Shown: positions 16,205 through 25,624, counted from the stretch's first letter. The stretch is 64,000 bases of DNA from Cyanobacteria bacterium SBLK (GCA_017746715.1 JAGHZQ010000082.1:16309-80308); one strand, 5' to 3'. Notes: generated by a model not told the origin, from the sequence alone. Numbers and translations are program-made.

Positions 16205-18655
16205 ATGCAAATTTCTATAAAATGGCTGCGGGAATTGGTAGATATCGAATTGCCGGCAGAGAAACTGGCACAGACCCTAACGATCGCGGGCTTTGAAGTG
16301 GAAGATATTGAGGATCGCCGTCAATGGGCGGATGGCGTGGTAGTCGGAAAAGTGCTGGAGTGCAATCGTCACCCCAATGCTGACAAATTAAGCGTTTGCA
16401 AGGTAGATATCGGCAACGAAGAACCCTCGACCATTGTTTGCGGTGCGAGTAACGTCAAAGCAGAAATTTTTGTGGCAGTTGCCCCCCCCAAAACCTATTT
16501 ACCCATTATCGATTTAAAGTTAAAAGCTGCAAAATTACGAGGGGTCAAATCCTTTGGCATGATTTGCTCTCTCAAAGAATTAGGGTTGGAGAAGGAATCG
16601 GCAGGCATTCATATTTTCGGGCAAGAAGATTTAGAGGTCGGGACTGACGTGCGTCCCCTCTTGGGTTTGGATGATGTGATTTTGGATTTAACTTCGACGG
16701 CCAACCGTGCTGATGCTTTAAGTATGGTGGGGGTTGCGCGGGAGGTGACGGCATTAACTGGGGGAGAATTGCATTTGCCGGAAGTGAAGGACGCGGCGAT
16801 CGCCGACGGTTCGGGTCTCGAGGTTGCGGTAGAGGAGTCGAAGGGTTGTCCGGTTTATATCGGGACGATGATTGAGGGGATAACGATCGCTCCCTCTCCA
16901 GACTGGCTGCAAGGGCGTTTAAAAGCGGCGGGAGTGCGTCCGATTAACAATGTGGTGGACGTGACGAATTTGGTTTTATTGGAATGGGGACAACCGCTAC
17001 ATGCCTTCGATCGCGATCGCCTGCAAGCTGTGACGGGAGAGAAAGATTTAACCGTTAGCGTCCGCTATGCTCGGAAAAAGGAAGTTCTGACGACTTTGGA
17101 CGGGCAGGAGCGAAAGTTACAAAAAGATAACTTGCTGATTGCTGTCAATGATACCCCCGTTGCCCTCGCGGGGGTGATGGGGGGAGAAGAAACGGAAGTC
17201 CATGAGGGCACGACAAACCTATTATTAGAAGCGGCTTTATTCGACCCCGTTTTCATTCGCCGTTCTGCCCGCACTCAAGGGTTGCGGACGGAAGCCTCAG
17301 CACGTTACGAACGGGGAGTCAATCAGGCAGAATTAGATGTGGCTTGCAACCGAGCGATCGCGTTAATTCTCGAATTGGCAGGGGGAAAGGTCGTCCAACA
17401 AGATCGAGACGATAAGCGAGGCGATCGCGCTTCTTGGTCGCGGACGATCGAACTGCGTCTCGATCGCGTTCGCAAGGTTCTCGGCAATGTCAAGGGGGAA
17501 GATGGAAGCGTTGGCGATTTGGCCGCAGAGGATGTAGAACGCATTTTAACCGCCCTTGGCTGTGTTTTGGAATCTGTAGGGATGTTGCCTGCAACGTCCC
17601 TATCAGTTTGGCGGGTGACGGTGCCGCCTTATCGCGCTCGGGATTTGGAGCGCGAAATCGATCTCATTGAAGAGGTGGCACGGTTGTATGGGTACGATCG
17701 CTTTTGCGAAACCCTGCCGAGTCAAACTTTACCGGGGGGCGTTCCGGTTAAAAACCAAGCGCGCTATTTACTGCGGGAGGTCTTTCGCGGCATCGGTTTA
17801 ACGGAATTGGTGCATTATTCCCTCGTGAAACCGGAACTCTCGGAGGTGCCTCTCTCCAATCCTCTCTTGAGCGAATATTCTGCCCTGCGAAAAGAATTAT
17901 TGGATGAGTTCATCAATGCCTATGAGTATAATTTTACGCGAGGAAATGGGGCGCTCAATGCCTTTGAGTTGGGACGCATTTTCTCTCGCGATGAAGAAGG
18001 GCGATTTTGCGAAGCCGAGGCGATCGCGGGGATTTTAAGCGGGGATTTCTTTCCTCAAGGTCGCTGGACGACGGGGGGTAAAGGTTCTCCCATGTCGTGG
18101 TATGAAGCCAAGGGACTGTTAGAAAGCGCTTTTGCACGTTTGGGGGTGCAAGTTGATTATCAAGCGAGCGAGGAAGACCATCGCCTGCATCCGGGACGTA
18201 CGGCTTCTTTATGGCTGGCGGGGAAACGTTTGGGAATTTTTGGGCAACTGCATCCCCAAGTGCGGCACGATCGCTCGCTTCCCGATGAAATTTATTTATT
18301 TCAATTGGATGCGGAACTGTTGCTCGAGGCGATCGATCTCGAAGCGCGGGTGAAATTCCAAGCCTTCTCGCCTTATCCCGCCGTAGAACTCGATTTGGCT
18401 TTCTTTGCCCCTGTGGATCTGCCTGTAGGGGACTTGGAAACTGCAATGAAGGAAGCTGGAAAAGATTTACTCGTCAAGGTAGAACTATTCGATCGCTATT
18501 TGGGGAAAAATGTCCCGGAAGGACAGCACAGTTTAGCGTTTAATTTGGCTTATCGGGCCAGCGATCGCACCCTAACCGATAGCGAGATCGAACCCGTCCA
18601 TCAAAAGGTACGAGAAGCACTGACGGAACAATTCGCCGTGACCTTGCGATCGTAA
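16205..18655 (+). CDS. pheT: Phenylalanyl-tRNA synthetase beta subunit
   Basis: The beta subunit works with PheS in an alpha2-beta2 enzyme that charges tRNA-Phe. At 816 residues it shows the bacterial domain order: EMAP-like tRNA-binding domain (VVGKVLECNRHPNADKLSVC, about 47-66), B3/B4 editing region, B5 domain, the catalytic-like core (VTVPPYRARDLEREIDLIEE, about 472-491), and the FDX-ACB anticodon domain at the C-terminus. Residues about 457-467 (GMLPATSLSVW) lie in a region normally shorter and are encoded by a palindromic repeat (17577-17602). pheS is not adjacent, as is usual in cyanobacteria. Confidence 0.97.
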   Translation: MQISIKWLRELVDIELPAEKLAQTLTIAGFEVEDIEDRRQWADGVVVGKVLECNRHPNADKLSVCKVDIGNEEPSTIVCGASNVKAEIFVAVAPPKTYLPIIDLKLKAAKLRGVKSFGMICSLKELGLEKESAGIHIFGQEDLEVGTDVRPLLGLDDVILDLTSTANRADALSMVGVAREVTALTGGELHLPEVKDAAIADGSGLEVAVEESKGCPVYIGTMIEGITIAPSPDWLQGRLKAAGVRPINNVVDVTNLVLLEWGQPLHAFDRDRLQAVTGEKDLTVSVRYARKKEVLTTLDGQERKLQKDNLLIAVNDTPVALAGVMGGEETEVHEGTTNLLLEAALFDPVFIRRSARTQGLRTEASARYERGVNQAELDVACNRAIALILELAGGKVVQQDRDDKRGDRASWSRTIELRLDRVRKVLGNVKGEDGSVGDLAAEDVERILTALGCVLESVGMLPATSLSVWRVTVPPYRARDLEREIDLIEEVARLYGYDRFCETLPSQTLPGGVPVKNQARYLLREVFRGIGLTELVHYSLVKPELSEVPLSNPLLSEYSALRKELLDEFINAYEYNFTRGNGALNAFELGRIFSRDEEGRFCEAEAIAGILSGDFFPQGRWTTGGKGSPMSWYEAKGLLESAFARLGVQVDYQASEEDHRLHPGRTASLWLAGKRLGIFGQLHPQVRHDRSLPDEIYLFQLDAELLLEAIDLEARVKFQAFSPYPAVELDLAFFAPVDLPVGDLETAMKEAGKDLLVKVELFDRYLGKNVPEGQHSLAFNLAYRASDRTLTDSEIEPVHQKVREALTEQFAVTLRS
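17577..17602. repeat. Palindromic repeat element inside pheT
   Basis: Arms TAGGGATGTTGC (17577-17588) and GCAACGTCCCTA (17591-17602) pair except for one G-T. The sequence matches the GGGACGTT/AACGTCCC palindrome type that forms the petE/metK terminator (10743-10772). Here it is translated in frame, adding about eight to nine residues between LGCVLES and VWRVTVPPYR. Confidence 0.75.
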
Positions 18656-18675
18656 TCATTAATTGGACGACCGTG

Positions 18676-18716
18676 GAACGGGCATCACTTCGACAAGCTC
18701 AGTGACCACCTGCCCG
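18676..18716. repeat. Composite hairpin with CACTTCGACAAGCTCAGTG repeat
   Basis: Outer arms ACGGGCA and TGCCCGT flank the repeat CACTTCGACAAGCTCAGTG (18686-18704), itself a small hairpin. It lies between the convergent pheT and mscS-type genes and may end both transcripts, though no T-run follows. This repeat motif is common in many bacterial genomes. Confidence 0.6.
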
Positions 18717-18725
18717 TGTATCATC

Positions 18726-20420
18726 CTATTTCTCTAAATCGATGCTCCAGTTCAAAGTCGAATCAAATTTATTGTCTTCCACTTTCTGGCCTTCGATCGC
18801 CCAACTGGGTTTCTCGGCCATTTCAGCCACGGGAATATAAACTTTTTCGCGATCGAAGGCTTCTTTAAATGCTCTTCGCAAAATGAGTTCGATCTCGAAA
18901 TGAGTACCGGGTTTAACTTTCGTTCGCGTGTGAATGGAGAGGCGAATTTCACCAAACTCTTTAATGCCCGCAACTTGGGTCGGTTCTAAAAGATTGTCAT
19001 TTTCTTCTTTTAAGTTGCGACCGACGGTTTCAATAATGTTGTAAACGCGATCGAGATCGGTATCGTAGTCTACACCCAAATCGATCGTAGCATAAACAAA
19101 TTCTTTGGAATAGTTCACGATCGAAGCAATATCGCCATTTCTCACAATATAAACTTGACCGTTATAGTGACGAATGCGAGTCGTCCTCAATTCAATCGCC
19201 TCGACATATCCCGATGCTTCTTCCGTTTCGATATAATCGCCGACTAAATAATAGTTTTCAAAGAAGATAAAGAAACCGGAAACAATGTCATTAATCAAGT
19301 TTTGCGCCCCCAAACCAACCGCCAAACCCAGAATTCCCGCCCCTGCTAAAATCGGTCCGGGATCGATTCTGACAGTATAGAGCATAATAATCCCCGATCC
19401 GAAATAAATACAATATTTGGCAACACTTTGAATGAGAGGTGTAATGGTTTTTCGTTGTTGTTGTTGTAGTGGCGTTAAACCGTTAGCATTCAACATCACT
19501 TCAACGACGACTAAATTAATCACCGAGATGAGAATGCGACTCAAAAGCACGATCGCGATCAGTTTAATGCCGATGGGTCCCCATTCTGCTAAATCGGCAA
19601 CAAATTCAACTTGTTGAATCACGAGAGTTGCCATGGTGACATAAATTATATATTCCAAGCAACGCTTGAAGAAAGGAACTAAATCTCGCAGGCGATCGTA
19701 GAATTGCAAAAGATTGTCCGGGCTGGAATATTTAACCGTCAGAGCATCCAGACTATCGATAATGACGGCAACCACTTTCAGAATCAGCAAGCCAACGGCA
19801 ATAATAATATAAATTCGCAGGAGAATGTAGAGATATTTGGCAACAATGGATGGGATAAAGAGAAATTGAGCGCAGAGAATGGCGATCGCTAACCAAGATG
19901 CGGTATTAATATTACTTTTCAATGCCTTGAAAAAGGTCATAATACTCTCATCATTGGCAGTAATACTATCAAAGTTTTTCACGTATTGTGCCAATTGTTC
20001 CAGCTTGGGATTCAAAAATCTCAAGGCAAGACTCGCAAAAATAATTGCCCCAATACTTTTCACAATTCCGATCGCTAATGCCTGCCAAAATTCACGAGGG
20101 ATTTGCTGGATGAGATTTAAGCTATAGTCGAGAACATTTTCACCGCGATAGATCAGATAACCATTACCCCCAATCAGTCCCAAGGAGAGGAGAAAACCAA
20201 TTAGCAAGAGAAAACCCCGCACGTTGCGACGAGCGATCGCGGCGTTCTTTTTCCATTTTTTGAGGATGGGGAGGTTAAAGAGTTGTCGATAGAGCTTGCT
20301 AAAACTCCAGTCGAGGAGGAAGATAAAAATAATAACAAAGCTCACCTCAGCTACGATCGTAACAATATTAATCGCCATAGTTCCCATAACTGCATTTCCC
20401 CCGTTAGATAACGTTTTCAC
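18726..20420 (-). CDS. Mechanosensitive ion channel, MscS family (large)
   Basis: The protein has 564 residues, about twice E. coli MscS, with several extra N-terminal transmembrane helices. The MscS core is clear: the pore-lining helix TM3 GAGILGLAVGLGAQNLINDI (about residues 365-384, with the Gly/Ala packing pattern), then VSGFFIFFENYYLVGDYIET and a beta-domain segment LRTTRIRHYNGQVYIVRNGD, ending in the cytoplasmic alpha/beta domain. It would open under membrane tension to release solutes on osmotic downshock. The start may be Met1 (20420) or Met12 (20387). Confidence 0.93.
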   Translation of the reverse strand: MKTLSNGGNAVMGTMAINIVTIVAEVSFVIIFIFLLDWSFSKLYRQLFNLPILKKWKKNAAIARRNVRGFLLLIGFLLSLGLIGGNGYLIYRGENVLDYSLNLIQQIPREFWQALAIGIVKSIGAIIFASLALRFLNPKLEQLAQYVKNFDSITANDESIMTFFKALKSNINTASWLAIAILCAQFLFIPSIVAKYLYILLRIYIIIAVGLLILKVVAVIIDSLDALTVKYSSPDNLLQFYDRLRDLVPFFKRCLEYIIYVTMATLVIQQVEFVADLAEWGPIGIKLIAIVLLSRILISVINLVVVEVMLNANGLTPLQQQQRKTITPLIQSVAKYCIYFGSGIIMLYTVRIDPGPILAGAGILGLAVGLGAQNLINDIVSGFFIFFENYYLVGDYIETEEASGYVEAIELRTTRIRHYNGQVYIVRNGDIASIVNYSKEFVYATIDLGVDYDTDLDRVYNIIETVGRNLKEENDNLLEPTQVAGIKEFGEIRLSIHTRTKVKPGTHFEIELILRRAFKEAFDREKVYIPVAEMAEKPSWAIEGQKVEDNKFDSTLNWSIDLEK

Positions 20421-20898
20421 CTGAGTTTCATGAATTCTTTTGATTATTAACCGATCGAGTAATTTTTGTCAAATTAAAATTGATTGGTTGAGATAACAAG
20501 GCAAAAATAGTGAAAATGGCGAATAGATGCGACTTCCAAAAATAAGAGTTTGATATTGCTGAAATACACGAATTTTGATTTCTGTCAAGTTTTTATAATT
20601 GATTAATCGGTATCTTTACGATAGGGCAAGATCTCACAAAAAGTTTTCGCCTTGGAACGGATTGGGGCGATCGCTGCGATCTTTTCAGTAAATCTTTTGA
20701 GATTATGCAATGCTGAGATTGTCTATTATTCGGATAAAATCAAAGTGTGGGTTCTTAACGGAGCAAGTTTAGATGTCAAAATTATTATCGAGAATGACGG
20801 TGAATCCTCGGCAATGTGGCGATCGTCCCGTTCTTGTCGCATGATTATTTGGTTAAGTATTGATTGTGCTATAATAGAAAAATTCTATAAATTAGAAT
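20421..20898. other. 478-bp divergent intergenic region, AT-rich
   Basis: The AT content rises here and stays high to about 22.6 kb. An extended -10 promoter-like element is at 20867-20875. A possible frame from 20652 to 20912 was judged spurious: it has no ribosome-binding site and overlaps this promoter and the next start. Nothing else is recognised. Confidence 0.45.
20867..20875 (+). promoter_or_regulatory. Extended -10 promoter (TGC-TATAAT)
   Basis: TATAAT at 20870-20875 is preceded by TGC, with a weak TTGGTT 15 bp further upstream (20849-20854). It lies 23 bp before the ATG at 20899, giving a very short leader. Confidence 0.5.
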
Positions 20899-21429
20899 AT
20901 GAATATAGATAAAACCCCTGCTAAGAGAGTATTTGAAGAAATGGCAGAAATTTTTTCTAGAGAACTTCAGAAAAATATTAGGTTAACAGAAATAGACGAA
21001 GTGGCATTAAACGCATGGGAACAGGATTGGAAACCTATCAACCAACGCGAGCCTCCTAATGGTGGTTGGAATTGGAAAGATTTTCAAGCAAACAACGATA
21101 AAAAATTTAAAACTAGATATTTTAATATGGCTATTTGGGAAAGAGAACAACTTTGCGGATTATCATTAGGACATATTTCAAGAGATAGCACTCATGTGTG
21201 GATCGATCTTATAGAAGGTTCACCTTTTGAATCTCACCCTTTAAAAGGATATATTTTAAAAATAATTATAGTAACGAGTACGGAATACGCACGAGTAATG
21301 AAAAGAAAATTCTTGAAATTGGCAGAACCAGTAAGTGGTCTTATTGAAAAATACACACAACAATATGGTTTTGAATATGTCAATAGAGGATTTTTCAAAA
21401 AACGCCCTATTTGTCAAAAGGAGGTCTAG
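20899..21429 (+). CDS. GNAT-like (N-acetyltransferase fold) protein
   Basis: A 176-residue protein with WNWKDFQ (about residues 52-58), then FNMAIWEREQLCGLSLGHIS (75-94), a beta-strand with IDLIEGSPFESHPLKG, a long helix, and a C-terminal GFEYVNRGFF. This strand-strand-helix order, with IEKYTQQYGFEYV at the end, resembles the GNAT fold, but the acetyl-CoA loop (R/Q-x-x-G-x-G/A) is not evident. The substrate is unknown. The stop is 2 bp from the next gene's ATG, so the two are probably co-transcribed. Low GC and few HIP1 sites set this pair apart from its surroundings. Confidence 0.6.
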   Translation: MNIDKTPAKRVFEEMAEIFSRELQKNIRLTEIDEVALNAWEQDWKPINQREPPNGGWNWKDFQANNDKKFKTRYFNMAIWEREQLCGLSLGHISRDSTHVWIDLIEGSPFESHPLKGYILKIIIVTSTEYARVMKRKFLKLAEPVSGLIEKYTQQYGFEYVNRGFFKKRPICQKEV

Positions 21430-21431
21430 AA

Positions 21432-21800
21432 ATGATAGCTTTACCAAATTTTAGTGTAGAAAATGTAAACAGCAATCGTATTAGAGTTGTTGTTCGATCG
21501 TATTCTTCTCAATCTTCTAAAACGGTCACTTTTGTAGATGGTGATTTTCCCAATTATGTAGTATATTTAGTTTTTCTTGTTTCATTGCCATTGTTTTTTG
21601 TATTTTTACTTTTTCTCTTTTCCGGTATGTTAATTGTTCAACCTTTGAAAAGTCTTACAGATTGGCTATTTCCCAATTCTGTCACTTATGAAGATGCAGA
21701 CCAATGGTTTAAGGAGAGAAAAGGCTATCTACAAAATCTGTCAGAAGACGAAAAAGAAAAGTTGTTTTCAAAAGATGAGAATCTTCCGTTAGGTTTATAA
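21432..21800 (+). CDS. Small single-pass membrane protein, hypothetical
   Basis: ATG 21432 has AAAGGAGG (21418-21424) upstream, within the end of the preceding gene. The 122-residue protein has a beta-like N-terminus (residues 1-45), one long hydrophobic helix (VVYLVFLVSLPLFFVFLLFL, about 48-67), and a charged C-terminal region (KERKGYLQNLSEDEKEKL). No family is recognised. It forms a two-gene unit with the GNAT-like protein and could anchor it or neutralise it; this is a guess from spacing only. Confidence 0.65.
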   Translation: MIALPNFSVENVNSNRIRVVVRSYSSQSSKTVTFVDGDFPNYVVYLVFLVSLPLFFVFLLFLFSGMLIVQPLKSLTDWLFPNSVTYEDADQWFKERKGYLQNLSEDEKEKLFSKDENLPLGL

Positions 21801-21874
21801 GTTTTCTATCATCGATTCTGTTCGGTTGTATGACTATATAGATTGCCAATGAATTATAGTGCTACAAACGACTA

Positions 21875-22582
21875 TTAATTGATTTTTAATTGCTCTACGA
21901 AAGATTTAAACTCATCCATAAAAATTTCAATACGACGTTTGCTATTATTCGATTTCTTCAAATATGAACCAATATATGTTTTTGCTTGAATTTTCTCATT
22001 CAAAAACTGTAGATTTGTAGATTTTGGTATTTCTGAAATACACTTATTCATACTTTTAAAAGAGCTATTACTCTGATGAGAAATACAATCTCGAATTGCT
22101 CTTGCTGCATCCAATACCAACAATGTATCATTAGGAATGTTATTGACTTTTTCATCATATTGAGAATCGAGCCAATGTTTGGATCGATCTTGCATTTTAG
22201 AGAATGGTTTAAATGTTATATTTTTTTCTTCTTTGTCTATCAATAAAGATAATTCCTCAACTGACAGCTTATTGGGTTGATTGTATGTAACAAATAATAA
22301 GTCAAGTTCAGGAAACTTTTGTTTAATATGTTTATCTATTTCTTTCTTTTTGCAATCAAAAAATTTTGTTTGATCTTGATGAATGCAATTAATAAAATAA
22401 TCAGATATAAAAACTTCAAGCAACACGTAACCACGATAAAAAACAAGTTCTGAAAAAGTTGATGTATTTTGTTTCTGTTTTTTCAATGAGCCAGTAATAT
22501 CATTATAAAAGAAAATGATACTATCAATTTCTTTAATGAATTTTGAGCAAAGATTGTTAATTATTTGATTATTCATTTCCAA
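21875..22582 (-). CDS. HEPN-motif protein (candidate RNase or toxin-like)
   Basis: This 235-residue, very AT-rich gene encodes a mostly helical protein. The segment ARAIRDCISHQS contains R164-x4-H169, the catalytic signature of HEPN nucleases (R-x4-6-H), preceded by a long helix as in that fold. The N-terminal part (FSELVFYRGYVLLEVFISDY) resembles cyanobacterial HEPN-like nucleases of the MAE_28990/MAE_18760 type, but the match is by eye only. HEPN proteins are common in toxin-antitoxin and defence loci as RNA cleavers. No nucleotidyltransferase antitoxin is adjacent. The alternative start is Met3. Confidence 0.55.
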   Translation of the reverse strand: MEMNNQIINNLCSKFIKEIDSIIFFYNDITGSLKKQKQNTSTFSELVFYRGYVLLEVFISDYFINCIHQDQTKFFDCKKKEIDKHIKQKFPELDLLFVTYNQPNKLSVEELSLLIDKEEKNITFKPFSKMQDRSKHWLDSQYDEKVNNIPNDTLLVLDAARAIRDCISHQSNSSFKSMNKCISEIPKSTNLQFLNEKIQAKTYIGSYLKKSNNSKRRIEIFMDEFKSFVEQLKIN

Positions 22583-22696
22583 GTACGTAGATTATACAAA
22601 TGTTGGGAGTATTTTTAGGAATATTGCTTAAAACAACATTGTATTGCTTCTTTCCATTTACAATATCTATCAGCCCTCAAACTAGATTAAGCGCCA

Positions 22697-24472
22697 TTGT
22701 CTTCCTCGTCCTCGAAACGCCACCCCTTGCAACGCCTCCTCCGCTACGGGCGCAGATATCGCCTGTTAATTTGGCAAGCGATCGCCTGCTCCATCCTCAA
22801 TAAAATCTTTGACCTCGCTCCTCCCGTCCTCATCGGGATGGCCTTGGATGTCGTGATACAGCAGGAAAACTCTTTTATCGCTCGCTTTGGAATTAATCAA
22901 ATATTCCCGCAATTGCTCGTTTTGTCCGTTTTAACGGCGATCGTTTGGGGGCTGGAATCGGCTTTCCAATACGCCTACGAGCGATTGTGGCGCAACCTCG
23001 CCCAAAGCATCCAGCACGATCTCCGCCTCGATACCTACGCTCACTTACAAGACCTCGAATTGGCATTTTTTGAAGAGCGCAGCACGGGAGGATTGCTCGC
23101 CATCCTCAACGATGATATCAACCAATTAGAGCGATTTTTGGATGTCGGGGCCAATGATATTTTGCAGATTACCACGGCGGTCACGACGGTAGGAATCGGT
23201 TTTATGGTCGTCGCTCCCAATATCGCATGGATGACCGCCCTACCCATGCCGATTATTGTTTGGGGGTCTTTTGCCTTTCAACGGTTGCTCGCCCCTCGCT
23301 ATGCTGACGTGCGGGAAAAAGTGAGCCTGTTAAACTCCCGCCTCTCTAATAATTTGAGCGGCATTACCACCATTAAAAGTTTTACCACCGAAGCCTACGA
23401 GTTGGAGCGATTGGGACGGGATAGCGAGGCATACCGACAGAGTAACCAAAAAGCGATCGCTCTCAGTGCGGCCTTTATTCCTCTCATTCGCATCGCCATT
23501 TTATGCGGTTTTACAGTAACGCTTTTAGTGGGGGGGATGAATGTGGTCGAGGGACGCTTACCCGTCGGGATTTATAGTTCCTTGGTCTTTATGACCCAAC
23601 GCTTGCTCTGGCCCCTCACCAGTTTGGGGAAAACCTTGGATCAATATCAGCGATCGATGGCCTCGACTTATCGGGTGATGAGTTTGCTCGATACTCCCAT
23701 TAATATTCCCTCCGGACATCTCTCCCTCCCCCATGCAGACGGAGCGATCGCCCTAGAAAATGTCAGCTTTACCTACGCCGACCGCAAACCCATCTTACAA
23801 AATCTTGCCCTCGAAATTCCCGCCGGACAAACCATCGGTATTGCCGGGGCGACAGGATCCGGTAAGAGTACCCTAATTAAACTCCTCCTGCGTTTTTACG
23901 AGATCCAAGGAGGCAAAATTACTATTGATGGTATCGATATTCGCGATATTCGCCTCAAAGATTTGCGAAGGGCGATCGCTTTGGTTTCCCAAGATGTCTT
24001 CTTATTTCACGGTAGCGTCTTGGAAAATATCGCTTACGGTACCCCCGAGGCGACTTTTAACGAGATCGTAGAAGCGGCAAAATTAGCAGAAGCACACGAA
24101 TTTATCACCCATCTCCCCCAAGAATACGACACGATTGTGGGAGAGCGAGGGCAAAAACTATCGGGAGGACAGAGACAGCGCATCGCCATCGCCCGAGCCA
24201 TCCTCAAAAACCCCCCCATTCTCATTCTCGACGAGGCCACCTCTGCGGTGGATAACGAAACCGAAGCAGCGATCGCTCGTTCTTTGGAGCATATTACCGA
24301 AAACAGAACCACCATTGCGATCGCCCATCGTCTCTCCACCATCCGCAATGCCGATTGTATTTACATCATGGATGGCGGTTGCATTGTCGAGAAGGGCAAA
24401 CACGAAGCGTTATTAGAACTCAATGGCATTTATGCCAATTTATGGCGCGTTCAAACGGGATTGAGGGGGTAG
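22697..24472 (+). CDS. ABC exporter, fused permease and ATPase (MsbA-like)
   Basis: A 591-residue half-transporter that would act as a homodimer. Six transmembrane helices lie in residues 20-310 and the ATPase in the C-terminal 240 residues. Motifs: Walker A GATGSGKSTLIKLL (about 390-403), Q-loop LVSQDVFLFHGS, signature LSGGQRQRIAIARAIL, Walker B ILILDEATSAVD and the H-loop IAHRLSTI. The first usable codon is TTG 22697; no strong ribosome-binding site is seen. The substrate is unknown; lipid, peptide or drug export are all possible for this family. It stands alone, with a different gene type on either side. Confidence 0.92.
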   Translation: MSSSSSKRHPLQRLLRYGRRYRLLIWQAIACSILNKIFDLAPPVLIGMALDVVIQQENSFIARFGINQIFPQLLVLSVLTAIVWGLESAFQYAYERLWRNLAQSIQHDLRLDTYAHLQDLELAFFEERSTGGLLAILNDDINQLERFLDVGANDILQITTAVTTVGIGFMVVAPNIAWMTALPMPIIVWGSFAFQRLLAPRYADVREKVSLLNSRLSNNLSGITTIKSFTTEAYELERLGRDSEAYRQSNQKAIALSAAFIPLIRIAILCGFTVTLLVGGMNVVEGRLPVGIYSSLVFMTQRLLWPLTSLGKTLDQYQRSMASTYRVMSLLDTPINIPSGHLSLPHADGAIALENVSFTYADRKPILQNLALEIPAGQTIGIAGATGSGKSTLIKLLLRFYEIQGGKITIDGIDIRDIRLKDLRRAIALVSQDVFLFHGSVLENIAYGTPEATFNEIVEAAKLAEAHEFITHLPQEYDTIVGERGQKLSGGQRQRIAIARAILKNPPILILDEATSAVDNETEAAIARSLEHITENRTTIAIAHRLSTIRNADCIYIMDGGCIVEKGKHEALLELNGIYANLWRVQTGLRG

Positions 24473-24498
24473 ATTGAGGGAATGATGGCGCTAGAATG

Positions 24499-24912
24499 CT
24501 ACGCTTGCAGATATTCTGCGCCCATATTAGGCATATACACTGCCTCGATTTTGTTGCCATCGAGATCGAGGATATAAGCTGCATAATAACCCGGTGCGTA
24601 AGGCCGAATTCCGGGTTCTCCGTCGGATATTCCCCCATGTTCTAAAGCGGCTTTGAAAAAAGCATCGACGGCTGCTTGACTGGGGGCGGTGAGGGCAATG
24701 TGAACCCCATTTCCCGCACTAGCTTTTTGCTGATTGAAAGGTAACCCGATCCAAAATTCCGGGAAGACTTTTCCCCAAGAAATGGCAAATTCCATCTCTT
24801 CAATGCGACGACAGCCTAAAGGACTAAGGGTCGCATCGTAAAAAGCACCGGCGCGATCGAGATCGCTGACCCCGATCGAGATATGATTGAGAATGCTGGG
24901 ATTTTCGTCCAT
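24499..24912 (-). CDS. VOC / glyoxalase-like protein
   Basis: ATG 24912 is preceded by GAGGAG at good spacing; a longer frame to 24978 lacks this support. The 137-residue protein has the two beta-alpha-beta-beta-beta modules of the vicinal-oxygen-chelate fold: ILNHISIGVSDLDRAGAFYD (residues 7-26) with a metal-ligand His, then GNGVHIALTAPSQAAVDAFF and YAAYILDLDGNKIEAVY with Glu. It is probably a metal-dependent enzyme of the glyoxalase/bleomycin-resistance/dioxygenase superfamily; the substrate cannot be inferred. Confidence 0.9.
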   Translation of the reverse strand: MDENPSILNHISIGVSDLDRAGAFYDATLSPLGCRRIEEMEFAISWGKVFPEFWIGLPFNQQKASAGNGVHIALTAPSQAAVDAFFKAALEHGGISDGEPGIRPYAPGYYAAYILDLDGNKIEAVYMPNMGAEYLQA

Positions 24913-25035
24913 GAGTTTTATCTCCTCGCGAGCGATATAACGATCGTTGATTATGCCTGATTGATACAAAAATATCAACTTGTAAAAAGACTAAAGCGAT
25001 CGCTCCATCCCTTCATTGCGATCGCCTACTATAGA

Positions 25036-25614
25036 ATGTTGAATTTCTCAAAACCGATGCGAGAACAGCCCATTTTAAACAGCGATCGCCTGCTCCTGCG
25101 TCCTTTCACCTTCACCGATGCCCCTCGCATCCAAAATCTTGCTGGAAAGCGAGAAATTGCCGATACAACGGTTTCCATTCCCCATCCCTACAGTTTATCT
25201 CGAGCCGAAGAATGGATTGCCGGTCATCCGCGAGAATTTTCCGAGGGAAAAGCCACTCATTTCGCCATTGAATGTAAAGAAATCCAACAATTAATCGGCG
25301 CGATCGCCTTGCGAGATATCGAGCGGGAACATTTGCAAGGAGAACTCGGTTACTGGGTTGGGGTAGAATTCTGGGGACGGGGATATGCCAGCGAAGCCGC
25401 AAGAACCGCGATCGCCTATGGTTTTGAGGTTTTGCACCTCCATCGCATCTACGCCTACCATATGGCGCGAAATTCAGCTTCGGGGCGAGTTTTGCAAAAA
25501 CTGGGAATGCGTCAAGAGGGATTGTTGCGCGATCGCGTGCGAAAGTGGGACATTTTTGAAGATGTGTGCCTCTATGCCATTTTAGAGGAAGAATGGCGCG
25601 ATACTAACTGTTAG
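25036..25614 (+). CDS. GNAT acetyltransferase, RimJ/RimL type
   Basis: The 192-residue protein begins MLNFSKPMREQPILNSDRLL (ATG 25036; ATG 25057 is also possible). It shows the RimJ/RimL pattern: SDRLLLRPFTFTDAPRIQNL at the start, then ELGYWVGVEFWGRGYASEAART with the acetyl-CoA loop GRGYAS, and the C-terminal NSASGRVLQKLGMRQEGLLR. Such enzymes acetylate protein N-termini or small molecules; the substrate is unknown. It is divergent from the VOC gene. Confidence 0.9.
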   Translation: MLNFSKPMREQPILNSDRLLLRPFTFTDAPRIQNLAGKREIADTTVSIPHPYSLSRAEEWIAGHPREFSEGKATHFAIECKEIQQLIGAIALRDIEREHLQGELGYWVGVEFWGRGYASEAARTAIAYGFEVLHLHRIYAYHMARNSASGRVLQKLGMRQEGLLRDRVRKWDIFEDVCLYAILEEEWRDTNC

Positions 25615-25624
25615 TGGAGAACAA

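Noticed and set aside
20652..20912. 86-residue plus-strand frame
   Set aside because: There is no ribosome-binding site, it overlaps the promoter and start of the gene at 20899, and the composition looks non-coding.
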